A DNA stretch of 64,000 nt, taken from NCBI RefSeq assembly GCF_016793705.1, contig NZ_JAEULO010000025.1:1-64000 (forward strand), written 5' to 3'. The position numbers and the translations under genes were made by a program. Of the stretch, positions 34,618 to 43,104 are shown in pieces. Below the pieces are notes generated by a model that had not been told where the DNA came from, did not search any database, and worked only from the letters and a program-made list of their open reading frames with translations. The stretch comes from Tabrizicola sp. GTDB lineage: Bacteria > Pseudomonadota > Alphaproteobacteria > Rhodobacterales > Rhodobacteraceae. Each line of letters starts with the position of its first letter. Position 1 is the stretch's first letter.

Positions 34618-36561
34618 ATGAGCCAGATTTCCCTGACATTTCCCGATGGTAACAAGCGTGCGTTCGACGTCGGTGTGACGCCTGCCGAAGTGGCGGCCTC
34701 CATCGCGCCGTCGCTGGCCAAGGCGGCCATCTCGGCGCAGGTGAACGGCAAGCACTGGGATTTGCAGTGGCCGATCCCGGGGGACGCGACGATTTCACTC
34801 AACACGCTGAAGGACGAGGCTCCGGCGCTGGAGCTGATCCGGCATGATCTGGCGCATATCATGGCCCGCGCGGTGCAGGAGATCTGGCCCGAGGTTAAGG
34901 TCACGATCGGCCCGGTGCGCGACCAGGGCTGGTTCTACGACTTCGACCGGGAAGAGCCGTTCACGCCGGAGGACCTTGGTCAGATCGAGGCGCGGATGAA
35001 GCAGATCATCAACGCGCGCGACCCGGTGCGGACCGAGCTGTGGGAGCGGGCGCGGGCGGTGGAATACTACCGGGGGCGGCAGGAGCCGTTCAAGCTGGAG
35101 CTTCTGGACCGCATCCCGGAAGGCGAGGACATCCGGATGTACTGGCATGGCGGTTGGCAGGACCTGTGCCGGGGGCCGCATCTGCAGCATACGGGGCAGG
35201 TTCCGGCGGATGCGTTCAAGCTGACGCATGTGGCGGGGGCCTACTGGCTGGGCGATGCCAGCCGTCCGATGTTGCAGCGCATCTACGGGGTGGCGTTCAG
35301 GAACCGCGACGACCTGAAGGCGCATCTGGTGATGCTGGAGGAGGCCGCCAAGCGCGACCACCGCAAGCTCGGTCGCGAGATGGAGCTGTTCCACCTGCAG
35401 GAGGAAGCGCCGGGCATGGTGTTCTGGCACCCGAACGGCTGGACGATCTACCGCCAGCTTGAGGACTATATGCGCGGACGGCTGCGGCAGGCGGGCTACA
35501 AGGAAATCCGGACGCCGCAGGTGGTGGACCGGGTGTTGTGGGAGAAGTCGGGCCACTGGGAGGCCTACCGCGAGAACATGTTCATCGTCGAGGTCGACGA
35601 AGAGGGTGCCAAGGAAAAGCGCATCAATGCGTTGAAGCCGATGAATTGCCCCTGCCATGTGCAGGTGTTCAACCAGGGGCTCAAGAGCTACCGCGACCTG
35701 CCCTTGCGGCTGGCGGAGTTCGGGTCGTGCCATCGGTATGAGTCGTCGGGCTCGATGCACGGGCTGATGCGGGTGCGTGGATTCACGCAGGACGACGCGC
35801 ATATCTTCTGCACGGAAGACCAGATCGAGAGCGAATGCGCCGGGTTCATCCGGCTTTTGTCCAGCGTCTACAAAGACCTGGGCTTCGACAGTTTCGACAT
35901 CAAGCTGTCCACGCGGCCCGAGGTGCGGATCGGCACGGACGAGCAGTGGGACAAGGTGGAAGGCGCCTTGGAAGGTGCGATCAAGTCACTGGGCCTGCCG
36001 TTCGAGATCAACCCCGGCGACGGGGCTTTCTACGGGCCGAAGCTCGATTTCAAGCTGACCGACGCGATCGGGCGGCAGTGGCAGTGCGGCACTTTCCAGG
36101 TCGATGCACAACTGCCCGCCCGCCTTGGCGCGGAATATGTCGGCGAGGACGGGGCGAAGCACATGCCCTACATGCTGCACCGCGCCGTGCTGGGGTCATT
36201 CGAACGCTTCATCGGCATCCTCCTGGAGAACTACGCGGGCAAGCTGCCGTTCTGGCTGGCGCCGCGGCAGGTGGTGGTGGCCTCCATCGTCTCGGATGCC
36301 GACCCCTTCGTGCAGGAGGTGGTGGCGGCCCTGCGGAAGGCGGGGGTGCGGGCCGAGGCGGATGTCAGGAACGAGAAGATCAACTACAAGGTTCGCGAGC
36401 ATTCGGTCGGCAAGGTGCCGGTGATCCTGGCCGTGGGCATGCAGGAGGTCGAGGGCCGGACGGTCAGCGTCCGCCGCCTGGGCGAGACCCGGACCGAGAC
36501 GATCAGCCTGGACCAGGCGGTCGCGAGCTTCGGTTTCGAGGCCTTGCCGCCCGCCGGTTGA
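34618..36561 (+). CDS. thrS: Threonyl-tRNA synthetase
   Basis: A 647-residue class II aminoacyl-tRNA synthetase. Domains in order: TGS (residues 1-60), the editing domain with [13 protein letters not shown] (HxxxH) and the C...H pair in [12 protein letters not shown], the catalytic core with MNCPCH (zinc cysteine), motif 2 [22 protein letters not shown] and motif 3 near [15 protein letters not shown], and the C-terminal anticodon-binding domain ([12 protein letters not shown]). The length is full. GAGGAG lies shortly before the start at 34618. It is transcribed alone. Confidence 0.96.
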   Translation: MSQISLTFPDGNKRAFDVGVTPAEVAASIAPSLAKAAISAQVNGKHWDLQWPIPGDATISLNTLKDEAPALELIRHDLAHIMARAVQEIWPEVKVTIGPVRDQGWFYDFDREEPFTPEDLGQIEARMKQIINARDPVRTELWERARAVEYYRGRQEPFKLELLDRIPEGEDIRMYWHGGWQDLCRGPHLQHTGQVPADAFKLTHVAGAYWLGDASRPMLQRIYGVAFRNRDDLKAHLVMLEEAAKRDHRKLGREMELFHLQEEAPGMVFWHPNGWTIYRQLEDYMRGRLRQAGYKEIRTPQVVDRVLWEKSGHWEAYRENMFIVEVDEEGAKEKRINALKPMNCPCHVQVFNQGLKSYRDLPLRLAEFGSCHRYESSGSMHGLMRVRGFTQDDAHIFCTEDQIESECAGFIRLLSSVYKDLGFDSFDIKLSTRPEVRIGTDEQWDKVEGALEGAIKSLGLPFEINPGDGAFYGPKLDFKLTDAIGRQWQCGTFQVDAQLPARLGAEYVGEDGAKHMPYMLHRAVLGSFERFIGILLENYAGKLPFWLAPRQVVVASIVSDADPFVQEVVAALRKAGVRAEADVRNEKINYKVREHSVGKVPVILAVGMQEVEGRTVSVRRLGETRTETISLDQAVASFGFEALPPAG

Positions 36562-36765
36562 GCCGCCGCCTGCGCGGAAAACATGCGCTGTGGTTGCCTT
36601 GCCGGGCGTCGTTTCGCCTTGCGGCTTGATTTTCGGCGAATCCTTGGCATCATCGCGGCAGTGACGACAGAATTCCTGACCGGCTCTCTCGAACGAAGCC
36701 CTGGAAGACCTGGTGGCACGGCTCGGGGCAATGACGCCCCGGGGGGTTCTGAGAGGAGAAGCGGA

Positions 36766-36972
36766 ATGCCGACGGGCACCGTGAAGTGGTTCAATTCGAC
36801 CAAGGGCTACGGCTTCATCGCGCCGGATGATGGCGGCAAGGACGTGTTCGTGCACATCTCGGCCGTGGAGCGCGCCGGGCTGAAGGGGCTCAGCGACAAC
36901 CAGAAGATCGGCTACGAGCTGCAATCCGGCCGCGACGGCAAGCAGTCGGCCGGCGACCTGCGCCTGCTCTAA
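36766..36972 (+). CDS. Cold-shock-domain protein
   Basis: A 68-residue CspA-type OB-fold RNA chaperone. RNP1 (KGYGFIAPD) and RNP2 (VFVHIS) are intact and the start GTVKWFNSTKGYGFI is diagnostic. A strong AGAGGAGAA ribosome binding site precedes the ATG. About 200 bases separate it from thrS, so a long structured 5' leader as in other cold-shock genes is possible, but I cannot identify one. Its stop codon overlaps the stop of the convergent ArsC-like gene by 4 bases. Confidence 0.95.
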   Translation: MPTGTVKWFNSTKGYGFIAPDDGGKDVFVHISAVERAGLKGLSDNQKIGYELQSGRDGKQSAGDLRLL

Positions 36973-37295
36973 GCGGTCAGCGCGGCTTCGGTCGCGCTGT
37001 CCCATCCCAGATACCAGCGATCCCCGTCCTGGATGACCGGTCGTTTCATGACGGTCGGCTGCGCCATGATCTGCGCCTCGGGGTCGGAGGCCTTCAGGAA
37101 ATCGTTGAAGCTTCGGTATGTGGTGGACTGCTGGTTCACCGCCTTCGAGCCGAATTCCTGCACGATGCGGTCGACCTCCGGCTGGCTGAGGGGGTTCGCC
37201 CGGATGTCGCGGAAGGTGACGTCCTTGCCGGCCCGCTCCAGCGCCTTCATGGCCTTCTTGCAGCTGTCGCAGGTGGGGATGCCGTAGAGGATCAT
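36969..37295 (-). CDS. ArsC/Spx-family thioredoxin-like reductase
   Basis: A 108-residue protein of the ArsC/Spx/YffB group. The redox motif CDSC lies in MILYGIPTCDSCKKAMKALE at the N-terminus, and PTVMKRPVIQDGDRWYLGW near the C-terminus is the conserved Arg-containing substrate loop. Members reduce arsenate via glutathione or act as regulators; the substrate cannot be told here and no ars genes are adjacent. The start at 37295 is chosen for its AGAAAGG site and family length; an ATG at 37322 would add nine residues without a ribosome binding site. It ends tail to tail with the cold-shock gene. Confidence 0.87.
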   Translation of the reverse strand: MILYGIPTCDSCKKAMKALERAGKDVTFRDIRANPLSQPEVDRIVQEFGSKAVNQQSTTYRSFNDFLKASDPEAQIMAQPTVMKRPVIQDGDRWYLGWDSATEAALTA

Positions 37296-37456
37296 CTGGG
37301 CCTTTCTGTCCACGGTGGACATTTTCGGATTTTCGATTGGCTTCAAGCGCTTGCGCGTGGGCGTTTACCGGGTGGTAACATATCCGGCGCGGGCCGGAAA
37401 GGGGTTGGGTGGCACGTGGTAACGCCGCATTAACCGTGCCCGGGCAGACTGGCGCC

Positions 37457-38041
37457 ATGTCAAGTTACGTCCGCCCCAGGGTCCCCGGTGCTTGCGTGTT
37501 CTTCACGGTCAATCTGGTGGACCGGGGGGCGGATACGCTGGTGCGGCATGTCGATGTGTTGCGGCAAGCGGTAGCGGTGACACGCGCGAAGCGGCCGTTC
37601 GCGATTGATGCATGGGTGGTGTTGCCGGACCACATGCATTGCGTATGGACGTTGCCGGAGGGGGACGCGGATTATTCGGGGCGGTGGAGAGAGATCAAAG
37701 GGCAGTTCTCGATGGCGCTGCGTAGGTCGGGGCGTGCCCCGACTCCCACAGGCGAGAACCCATACGGCGCTCGGGGTGGACGCGTGCGGCGTGTCGAGGC
37801 GGTGGATGAAGGAAGAGTCGGGGCACGCCCCGAAGAAAGAGTCGGGGCACGCCCCGACCTACGAGACGAAGCGCCGATCTGGCAAAAGCGGTTCTGGGAG
37901 CATCACATCCGGGGGGATGAGGATTTCGCGGCGCATGTGCGGTATTGCTGGATCAATCCGGTGAAGCACGGGTTGGTCGGGCATCCGCGGGAGTGGCCGT
38001 ATTCGTCATGGCACCGGGATGCGGGCGGGGCGGTGTGGTAG
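37457..38041 (+). CDS. REP-associated tyrosine transposase (RAYT) with internal REP palindromes
   Basis: A 194-residue Y1-type HUH transposase. The start VRPRVPGACVFFTVNLVDR, the HUH motif PDHMHCVW (His59-Met-His61) and the catalytic tyrosine in HVRYCWINPVKHG (Tyr163) are the family hallmarks. RAYTs are thought to mobilise REP palindromes as single strands. Between the conserved REIKGQFSMALRR and IWQKRFWEH blocks there is an unusual Arg/Gly/Pro stretch (about residues 90-138). It is encoded by DNA holding three copies of the REP palindrome, giving the repeated peptide RVGARPE/RVGARPD. Conserved motifs on both sides stay in frame, so it may still be active. More palindromes follow right after the stop. 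Confidence 0.9.
   Translation: MSSYVRPRVPGACVFFTVNLVDRGADTLVRHVDVLRQAVAVTRAKRPFAIDAWVVLPDHMHCVWTLPEGDADYSGRWREIKGQFSMALRRSGRAPTPTGENPYGARGGRVRRVEAVDEGRVGARPEERVGARPDLRDEAPIWQKRFWEHHIRGDEDFAAHVRYCWINPVKHGLVGHPREWPYSSWHRDAGGAVW
37726..37862. repeat. REP palindromes inside the RAYT coding sequence
   Basis: GTCGGGGCGTGCCCCGAC (37726-37743), GTCGGGGCACGCCCCGA (37817-37833) and GTCGGGGCACGCCCCGAC (37841-37858, then CTAC). The first is preceded by GTAG and the third followed by CTAC, the same flank as at 9081-9104. They occupy codons 90-136 of the transposase gene. Confidence 0.85.
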
Positions 38042-38083
38042 GGCGGGGCGTGCCCCGCCATCGGGAGTCGGGGTGAACCCGAC
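38042..38083. repeat. REP palindromes between RAYT and DUF3800 gene
   Basis: GGCGGGGC/GCCCCGCC (38042-38059) begins right after the transposase stop, and a GTCGGG...CCGAC hairpin (38067-38083) follows. The second is close in sequence to the one at 9050-9067. They lie just beyond the stop of the convergent DUF3800 gene. Confidence 0.75.
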
Positions 38084-38093
38084 CTGCGCAGCG

Positions 38094-38894
38094 CTACAAT
38101 GCGCGAGGATCGGCTCGGGTTGCTTCAAGAATTCTGACGATGTCTCGATTCAATTCTAGTTGGTCCAGCGAGTGAATACATTTGATCCCACTTCCAAGGA
38201 TCTTGCCTTGAGTATCCGCAGCAAAGCGTTTGGACATTTCTTGAGAATATCTCGGCTCTGGAATGCCGTAATTTGCCGCTGACTTGTTTGTTAATTGATA
38301 GACGGCATGACTTACAAAGTCAGCGTATTCTAAGAGTTCCTCTTTTCCCTTCTCGATTGGAGAGATCGCGAAGACATTTAAGATGGAGAGCGATTTCGAC
38401 TCTTCATATAGTGGATTTTCCTTCACGGTGGATAGGTATCGATACATCGCGTCGTAGTCGTGATTCCTATGTTCTAAAATAACAGATAACTGGTCTGGCT
38501 GAACCCTAACCCTCTGAAGGTAAGAACAGATCAACTCAAGGAGATACTTTAGGCATTTATTATAGAATTTCTGAGGATCGCTCTCAATCAGGTCTTTGTA
38601 TTCTCCAAGCGTCGACTTGTTTGACACTACAGCAAAGAAGCGCCCATGAAGTTCCGAGCATCTTCTGGCGAGAAGAACCTTCGCGGCATGATCTAATTCC
38701 GTCGCGTGCCGCCAGCTTTTCTTAGTGATTGTGTTCTTGACCTCGGCAAGCACCGTTCTAGCGTGAATCTCGCTAGCCGGCTGAAACACAGCTGCACCAA
38801 GGACAAAGTAGGGCGATGCACCACGACTACTGTCAGTCCGGACTTTCGAAATCCCCGCTTCGCCACTTTCATCAATGAACACGCGAAATGGCAA
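38094..38894 (-). CDS. DUF3800 domain protein (RNase H-like fold), AT-rich
   Basis: A 266-residue protein starting FRVFIDESGEAG. The IDESG motif (Asp8, Glu9) is the signature of DUF3800, a family with predicted RNase H-like fold that is frequent in mobile and defence-related gene sets but without proven general activity. Other candidate acidic positions are the EHRNHD segment and ELDHAAKV. The gene is visibly poorer in G+C than its neighbours and uses A/T-ending codons, which points to horizontal acquisition. It follows thyX on the same strand by 12 bases and ends beside REP palindromes and the RAYT gene. Confidence 0.82.
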   Translation of the reverse strand: MPFRVFIDESGEAGISKVRTDSSRGASPYFVLGAAVFQPASEIHARTVLAEVKNTITKKSWRHATELDHAAKVLLARRCSELHGRFFAVVSNKSTLGEYKDLIESDPQKFYNKCLKYLLELICSYLQRVRVQPDQLSVILEHRNHDYDAMYRYLSTVKENPLYEESKSLSILNVFAISPIEKGKEELLEYADFVSHAVYQLTNKSAANYGIPEPRYSQEMSKRFAADTQGKILGSGIKCIHSLDQLELNRDIVRILEATRADPRAL

Positions 38895-38906
38895 TTGAAA
38901 CCGCCT

Positions 38907-39812
38907 CTACCCCCAAACCTCCACAAACTCTCGCCACTCGCCCTTGCTCATCCCGGAGGCCTCTTGCGTCACCGCCTCCCCGGCCAAGCGCCGTTTCAGC
39001 ACCGCAATCGCCTTTGACGACAGCGTCACTCCCCCCATCCGGTAGTCCTCGAACGCGCCGAACGCCAAGGGGACCCAGTCGCGCACGCAGGCCGCAATCG
39101 CCTCGGCGTAGACGCGGATTTCGTATTGGGCGTGGGGGTCGGCGCGGAGGCGGAGGAAGTGGAAGAGGTTGTGCAGGTCGGTCTTCCAGTACCATTGCGT
39201 GTAGATGTTCATCGGCAGGTTCATCCGCGCCAGTTCGCGGGCGAGGCCCTGCTGGCCGTCCTGGGAGAGCATCGCCTCGTAATGGTCGTACATCTGGGCG
39301 GCGTCGGATTTGAGCATCGCAAGGACGCGGGCGGATTCCTCGCCGGTCAGGACCTCACCCCGGCCCTGGTTGTTGACGGTGGATTGGGCGGCAAGCTGGG
39401 CGGGTTCGGGGATGTAGAACTCACGGTCGAGGATCGAGTAGCGGGCGGAGTATTCGTTGACGTTGGCGGTGCGGTGGCGGATCCACTGGCGGGCGACGAA
39501 GACGGGGAGTTTGACGTGCAGCTTGATCTCGCACATCTCGAACGGGGTGGAGTGCCAGTGGCGCATGAGGTAGCGGATCAGGCCTTCGTCGTTCTGGACG
39601 TGCTTGGTCCCGGCGCCGTAGGAGACGCGGGCGGCCTGGACGATGGCAGAGTCGTCGCCCATGTAGTCGATAACGCGGATGAAACCATGGTCAAGGACGG
39701 GGTGGGCGCGGTAGAGATGCGCCTCCATCCCCTCGGAGACAGCGCGGAGGGTGGGGCGGGGATTGGCCCGTGCGGCCTCGATCTCGGCGGTCTGTTCGGG
39801 GGTGAGGGGCAT
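38907..39812 (-). CDS. thyX: Flavin-dependent thymidylate synthase
   Basis: A 301-residue FAD enzyme that methylates dUMP to dTMP using methylenetetrahydrofolate and NADPH. The ThyX motif [15 protein letters not shown] is intact. [22 protein letters not shown] and [19 protein letters not shown] supply the flavin and substrate contacts. The length is normal for the alphaproteobacterial type. The 3' neighbour is a foreign-looking DUF3800 gene and the 5' neighbour is divergent gloA. With ThyX in place, no thyA is expected nearby and none is seen. Confidence 0.95.
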   Translation of the reverse strand: MPLTPEQTAEIEAARANPRPTLRAVSEGMEAHLYRAHPVLDHGFIRVIDYMGDDSAIVQAARVSYGAGTKHVQNDEGLIRYLMRHWHSTPFEMCEIKLHVKLPVFVARQWIRHRTANVNEYSARYSILDREFYIPEPAQLAAQSTVNNQGRGEVLTGEESARVLAMLKSDAAQMYDHYEAMLSQDGQQGLARELARMNLPMNIYTQWYWKTDLHNLFHFLRLRADPHAQYEIRVYAEAIAACVRDWVPLAFGAFEDYRMGGVTLSSKAIAVLKRRLAGEAVTQEASGMSKGEWREFVEVWG

Positions 39813-39900
39813 GGCGGGCCTCTTGCGGTTACGAGTCGGGGCTGACTATAGCTTGCGGTTGATCGGTGTGATACCGCTAGATGAGCGAATGGAGGATGGA

Positions 39901-40329
39901 ATGGCGATCAAGTATCTGCACACCATGGTGCGCGTGAAGGATCTGGAGAAGTCGATGGCCTTCTACCGGCTTCTGGGCCTGAAGGAGACGCGGCGCAGCG
40001 AGAGCGAGCAGGGGCGGTTCACGCTGGTGTTCATGGCGCCGCCGGGGCAGGAGGATTGCCCGGTGGAGCTGACCTACAACTGGGATGGGGACAACGGATT
40101 GCCCTCGGACAGCCGGCATTTCGGGCATCTGGCCTATGAGGTGGACGACATCTACGCGACCTGCGCGCATCTGGCCAAGCACGGGGTGCTGATCAACCGG
40201 CCGCCGCGGGACGGGCGGATGGCCTTCGTGCGCTCGCCCGACAACGTGTCGGTGGAGCTGTTGCAGCGGGGGGCGGCGAAGGCGCCGGCGGAGCCCTGGG
40301 CGAGCATGGCCTCGACCGGGCATTGGTGA
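39901..40329 (+). CDS. gloA: Lactoylglutathione lyase (glyoxalase I)
   Basis: A 142-residue VOC-fold metalloenzyme that converts the methylglyoxal-glutathione hemithioacetal to S-lactoylglutathione. KYLHTMVRVKDLEKSMAFYRLLGL starts the first beta-alpha-beta-beta-beta unit (metal ligand His in LHTMVRV), and VELTYNWD supplies the glutamate. The second unit has HFGHLAYEVDDIYATC and DNVSVELLQ with its His and Glu. A GGAGGA site lies four bases before the start at 39901; two in-frame upstream ATGs are less likely. The downstream repeat at 40334 may be its terminator. Confidence 0.93.
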   Translation: MAIKYLHTMVRVKDLEKSMAFYRLLGLKETRRSESEQGRFTLVFMAPPGQEDCPVELTYNWDGDNGLPSDSRHFGHLAYEVDDIYATCAHLAKHGVLINRPPRDGRMAFVRSPDNVSVELLQRGAAKAPAEPWASMASTGHW

Positions 40330-40333
40330 AGGC

Positions 40334-40367
40334 GCCTCCGGCGGGGATATTTGGGCCAGTATGAAAG
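40334..40367 (+). repeat. Dispersed GGGGATATTT repeat, copy 4 (between gloA and ribD stops)
   Basis: GCCTCCGGCGGGGATATTTG followed by GGCCAGTATGAAAG fills the 39-base gap between the convergent gloA and ribD stops, in the gloA orientation. The imperfect dyad CCTCCGGCGG followed by ATATTT fits a transcription terminator. Confidence 0.75.
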
Positions 40368-40368
40368 G

Positions 40369-41466
40369 TCAGAGCGACCAGAGGCTGTAGCTGTCGGGGC
40401 CGAGGGTCTGGCTTTCCCGTAGTCTGGGGCGGGGGGCGTCGGCGAGGGCGGTGAGGGCGAGGGGGCCGAGGGCGGGGTGGCCTTCGGCGCCGAGGAGGAG
40501 GCCGCCGGAGAAAAGCGCGAGGTCGTCGACGAGGCGGGCCTTCACCAGCGCCGCCGCGACTGTGCTGCCGCCTTCGCTGAGGATGCGGGTGAGGCCCTTT
40601 GCGGCGAGGGTCTGGAGGGCGGCGGTGAGGTCGAGGTGGCCTTGCGTTTCCGGGATTTCGATGAGGGTGGCGCCGGTGGTCTCCCACGCTTTGCGGGCGG
40701 GATCGGGTGCGGTGGGGCCGTGGAGCAGCCAGACCGGGTTGTCCCTGGCGGTGTGGCCAAGGCGGCTGGCGGGGGAGTGTTTCAGCATCCGGTCGAGGAG
40801 GATGCGGACGGGCTGGCGGGGGGCGCCCATGTCGCGGACGGTGAGGTCGGGGTCATCGGCCAGCGCGGTGCCGGAGCCGACCATGACGGCGTCGTGGTTG
40901 AGGCGGAGGGCGTGGACCTTGCGGCGGGCCTCGGGGCCGGTGATCCAGCGGCTTTCGCCCGTCTGGGTGGCGGTGCGGCCGTCGAGGGAGGCCGCCAGTT
41001 TCAGGGTGACGAAGGGCAGGCCTTGCGTGACCCGCTTCAGGAAGCCCGCGTTGAGGCGGGTGGCTTCTAGGGTCAGGACGCCTTCCGTCGCGGCGATGCC
41101 CGCCGCCCGCAGCATGGCGTGGCCCTTGCCGGAGACGCGGGGGTCGGGGTCGGTGAGGGCAGTCACCACGCGGGCGAGTTTGGCGGCGATCAGGGCTTCG
41201 GCGCAGGGGGGCGTGTGGCCGTGGTGGGCGCAGGGTTCCAGGGTGACATAGGCGGTGGCACCGCGCGCGGCGTCACCGGCCTGTTCCAGGGCGCGGACCT
41301 CGGCGTGGGGGCGGCCGCCGGGTTGGGTCCAGCCGCGGCCGGCGATCAACCCGTCCTTCACGATGACGCAGCCGACGGCGGGGTTAGGCCAGGTATTGCC
41401 AAGGCCCCGCGCGGCGAGGCGCAGGGCATGGGCCATGTGGAGGGCGTCTTCCGGCCGGGGGGTCAC
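40369..41466 (-). CDS. ribD: Bifunctional riboflavin deaminase/reductase RibD
   Basis: A 365-residue enzyme catalysing deamination and then ribosyl reduction of the pyrimidine intermediate in riboflavin synthesis. The N-terminal deaminase shows the zinc motif HAEVRAL and [11 protein letters not shown]. The C-terminal reductase has [31 protein letters not shown] and [14 protein letters not shown]. Both domains are full length. Its ATG overlaps the nrdR stop by 4 bases, the common nrdR-ribD operon order of alphaproteobacteria. Confidence 0.95.
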   Translation of the reverse strand: MTPRPEDALHMAHALRLAARGLGNTWPNPAVGCVIVKDGLIAGRGWTQPGGRPHAEVRALEQAGDAARGATAYVTLEPCAHHGHTPPCAEALIAAKLARVVTALTDPDPRVSGKGHAMLRAAGIAATEGVLTLEATRLNAGFLKRVTQGLPFVTLKLAASLDGRTATQTGESRWITGPEARRKVHALRLNHDAVMVGSGTALADDPDLTVRDMGAPRQPVRILLDRMLKHSPASRLGHTARDNPVWLLHGPTAPDPARKAWETTGATLIEIPETQGHLDLTAALQTLAAKGLTRILSEGGSTVAAALVKARLVDDLALFSGGLLLGAEGHPALGPLALTALADAPRPRLRESQTLGPDSYSLWSL

Positions 41467-41930
41467 TCTTCCCCGGCGGCTCCGGGCCGAAGCTCGCTGA
41501 CGAAGCCGTCGAAATCGTCCGCCGTCTGGAAGTTCTTGTAGACGGAGGCGAAGCGGACATAGGCGACGGTGTCGATCCGGGCCAGGCTTTCCATCACGAT
41601 CTCGCCGATGACCTTGGAGGAGATGTCGGTGTCGCCCAAGGATTCCAGCCGCCGGACGATGCCGCTGATCATCTGGTCGATGCGTTCGGGGTCGATCGGG
41701 CGCTTCTGCATCGCGATGCGGATCGAGCGTTCCAGCTTGGAGCGGTCGAAATCCTCGCGCTTGCCGGAGGATTTGATGACGACGAGATCGCGCAGCTGGA
41801 CACGTTCGTAGGTGGTGAAGCGGCCACCGCAGGCCGGGCAGAAGCGGCGGCGGCGGATCGAGACGTGATCCTCGGCCGGCCGTGAATCCTTCACCTGCGT
41901 GTCGATGTTGCCGCAGAATGGGCAGCGCAT
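41463..41930 (-). CDS. nrdR: Transcriptional repressor NrdR
   Basis: A 155-residue regulator of ribonucleotide reductase genes that senses (d)ATP. The N-terminal zinc ribbon CPFCG...CPACGGRF ([17 protein letters not shown]) binds NrdR boxes. The ATP-cone follows ([21 protein letters not shown]). The start at 41930 (MRCPFCGN) is universal in the family. It heads the operon with ribD. The upstream 220-base divergent region serves nrdR and the dienelactone hydrolase gene. Confidence 0.96.
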   Translation of the reverse strand: MRCPFCGNIDTQVKDSRPAEDHVSIRRRRFCPACGGRFTTYERVQLRDLVVIKSSGKREDFDRSKLERSIRIAMQKRPIDPERIDQMISGIVRRLESLGDTDISSKVIGEIVMESLARIDTVAYVRFASVYKNFQTADDFDGFVSELRPGAAGEE

Positions 41931-42154
41931 CGGGCCCCTCCTTGCTGTTGTTGGTCTTCCTGCCTCAAGGCCGGGTGTTCCCCCGGTTCCTTGCCACTGA
42001 CTATAGGGGCAGGCCGATGATTTCGGGAAGTGCAATAATCGGCCCACCGGATATGGGGGGCCGACTGTGGCGGCGGGGACTCACGCCTTCGTGTGCAGGA
42101 CCCGCGCGCCTTCCGGGTTAGCCTTGCGCTTTCCACGACCTACAGGAGGCACCG

Positions 42155-43054
42155 ATGAACCGACCGATGGAACGGATGACGGCGAAGGACTTCGATCAGG
42201 AGTTGCTGGAACTGTATGATTTCTATGCGCATGGGAAGATTTCCAAGCGCGAGTTTCTGGACCGGGCCGGGAAATGGGCGGTGGGAGGCGTCACGGCGGT
42301 GATGCTGCTGAACATGCTGTCGCCCAACTACGCGCTGGCAGAGCAGGTGGCGGCGGATGATCCCGGGATCGTGGCGGAACGGGTGACTTACCCCTCGCCG
42401 AACGGGCATGGCACGGTGAACGGCTATCTCGTGCGCCCGGCGGGGGCCGAGGGCAAGCTTCCGGCGGTGCTGGTGGTGCATGAGAACCGGGGATTGAATC
42501 CCTACATTGAAGATGTGGCGCGGCGGCTGGGGCAGGCCGGATTCCTTGCGCTGGCGCCCGATGGGCTGACCTCGGTCGGCGGCTATCCCGGCGATGACGA
42601 GAAGGGGCGGGAGCTGCAATCCTCGGTCGATCCGACAAAGCTGATGAACGATTTCTTCGCCGGGGTGGAGTGGCTTCTGGCGCATGAGGCATCGACGGGC
42701 AAGGTCGGGGTGACGGGGTTCTGCTATGGCGGGGGTGTGGCGAACGCCTGCGCGGTGGCCTATCCGGAGCTGTCCGGAGCGGTGCCGTTCTATGGCCGGC
42801 AACCGGCGGCGGCGGATGTGCCGAAGATCAAATGCCCGCTACTGATCCATTATGCCGAGCTGGACGAGCGGATCAACGCAGGCAGGCCGGAATACGAGGC
42901 CGCGCTGAAGGCTGCGGGGGTGAGCTATGAGGCCTTCATCTATCCCGGCGTGAACCATGGCTTCCACAACGACACCACGCCGCGATATGACGCGGCGGCG
43001 GCAGAGCTGGCCTGGGGGCGGACGCTGGACTTCTTCAAGGCCAATCTCGTCTGA
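42155..43054 (+). CDS. Dienelactone hydrolase family protein, membrane-directed
   Basis: A 299-residue alpha/beta-hydrolase. Residues about 35-58 ([22 protein letters not shown]) form a hydrophobic, Tat-like or signal-anchor segment preceded by KRE/R residues, so the domain is probably periplasmic. The catalytic cysteine lies in GFCYGGG, the aspartate in YAELDERIN and the histidine in [11 protein letters not shown]. The [19 protein letters not shown] segment is typical of DLH proteins called carboxymethylenebutenolidases. The real substrate is not evident from the context. AGGAGGC lies just before the ATG. Confidence 0.88.
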   Translation: MNRPMERMTAKDFDQELLELYDFYAHGKISKREFLDRAGKWAVGGVTAVMLLNMLSPNYALAEQVAADDPGIVAERVTYPSPNGHGTVNGYLVRPAGAEGKLPAVLVVHENRGLNPYIEDVARRLGQAGFLALAPDGLTSVGGYPGDDEKGRELQSSVDPTKLMNDFFAGVEWLLAHEASTGKVGVTGFCYGGGVANACAVAYPELSGAVPFYGRQPAAADVPKIKCPLLIHYAELDERINAGRPEYEAALKAAGVSYEAFIYPGVNHGFHNDTTPRYDAAAAELAWGRTLDFFKANLV

Positions 43055-43104
43055 CCCAAGGCGGTGGCTTGATCGGGTTTGGCCCAAGCCGCTAGAAGGT
43101 CGCC

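Noticed and set aside
37726..38083. CRISPR-like spaced repeats
   Set aside because: The repeats are palindromes with irregular spacing and unequal gaps, lie inside or next to a RAYT gene, and have no cas genes nearby; they are REP elements.
38094..38894. Prophage or genomic island around the AT-rich DUF3800 gene
   Set aside because: There is no integrase, phage structural gene, tRNA junction or direct repeat; only one gene has deviant composition and core genes lie on both sides.
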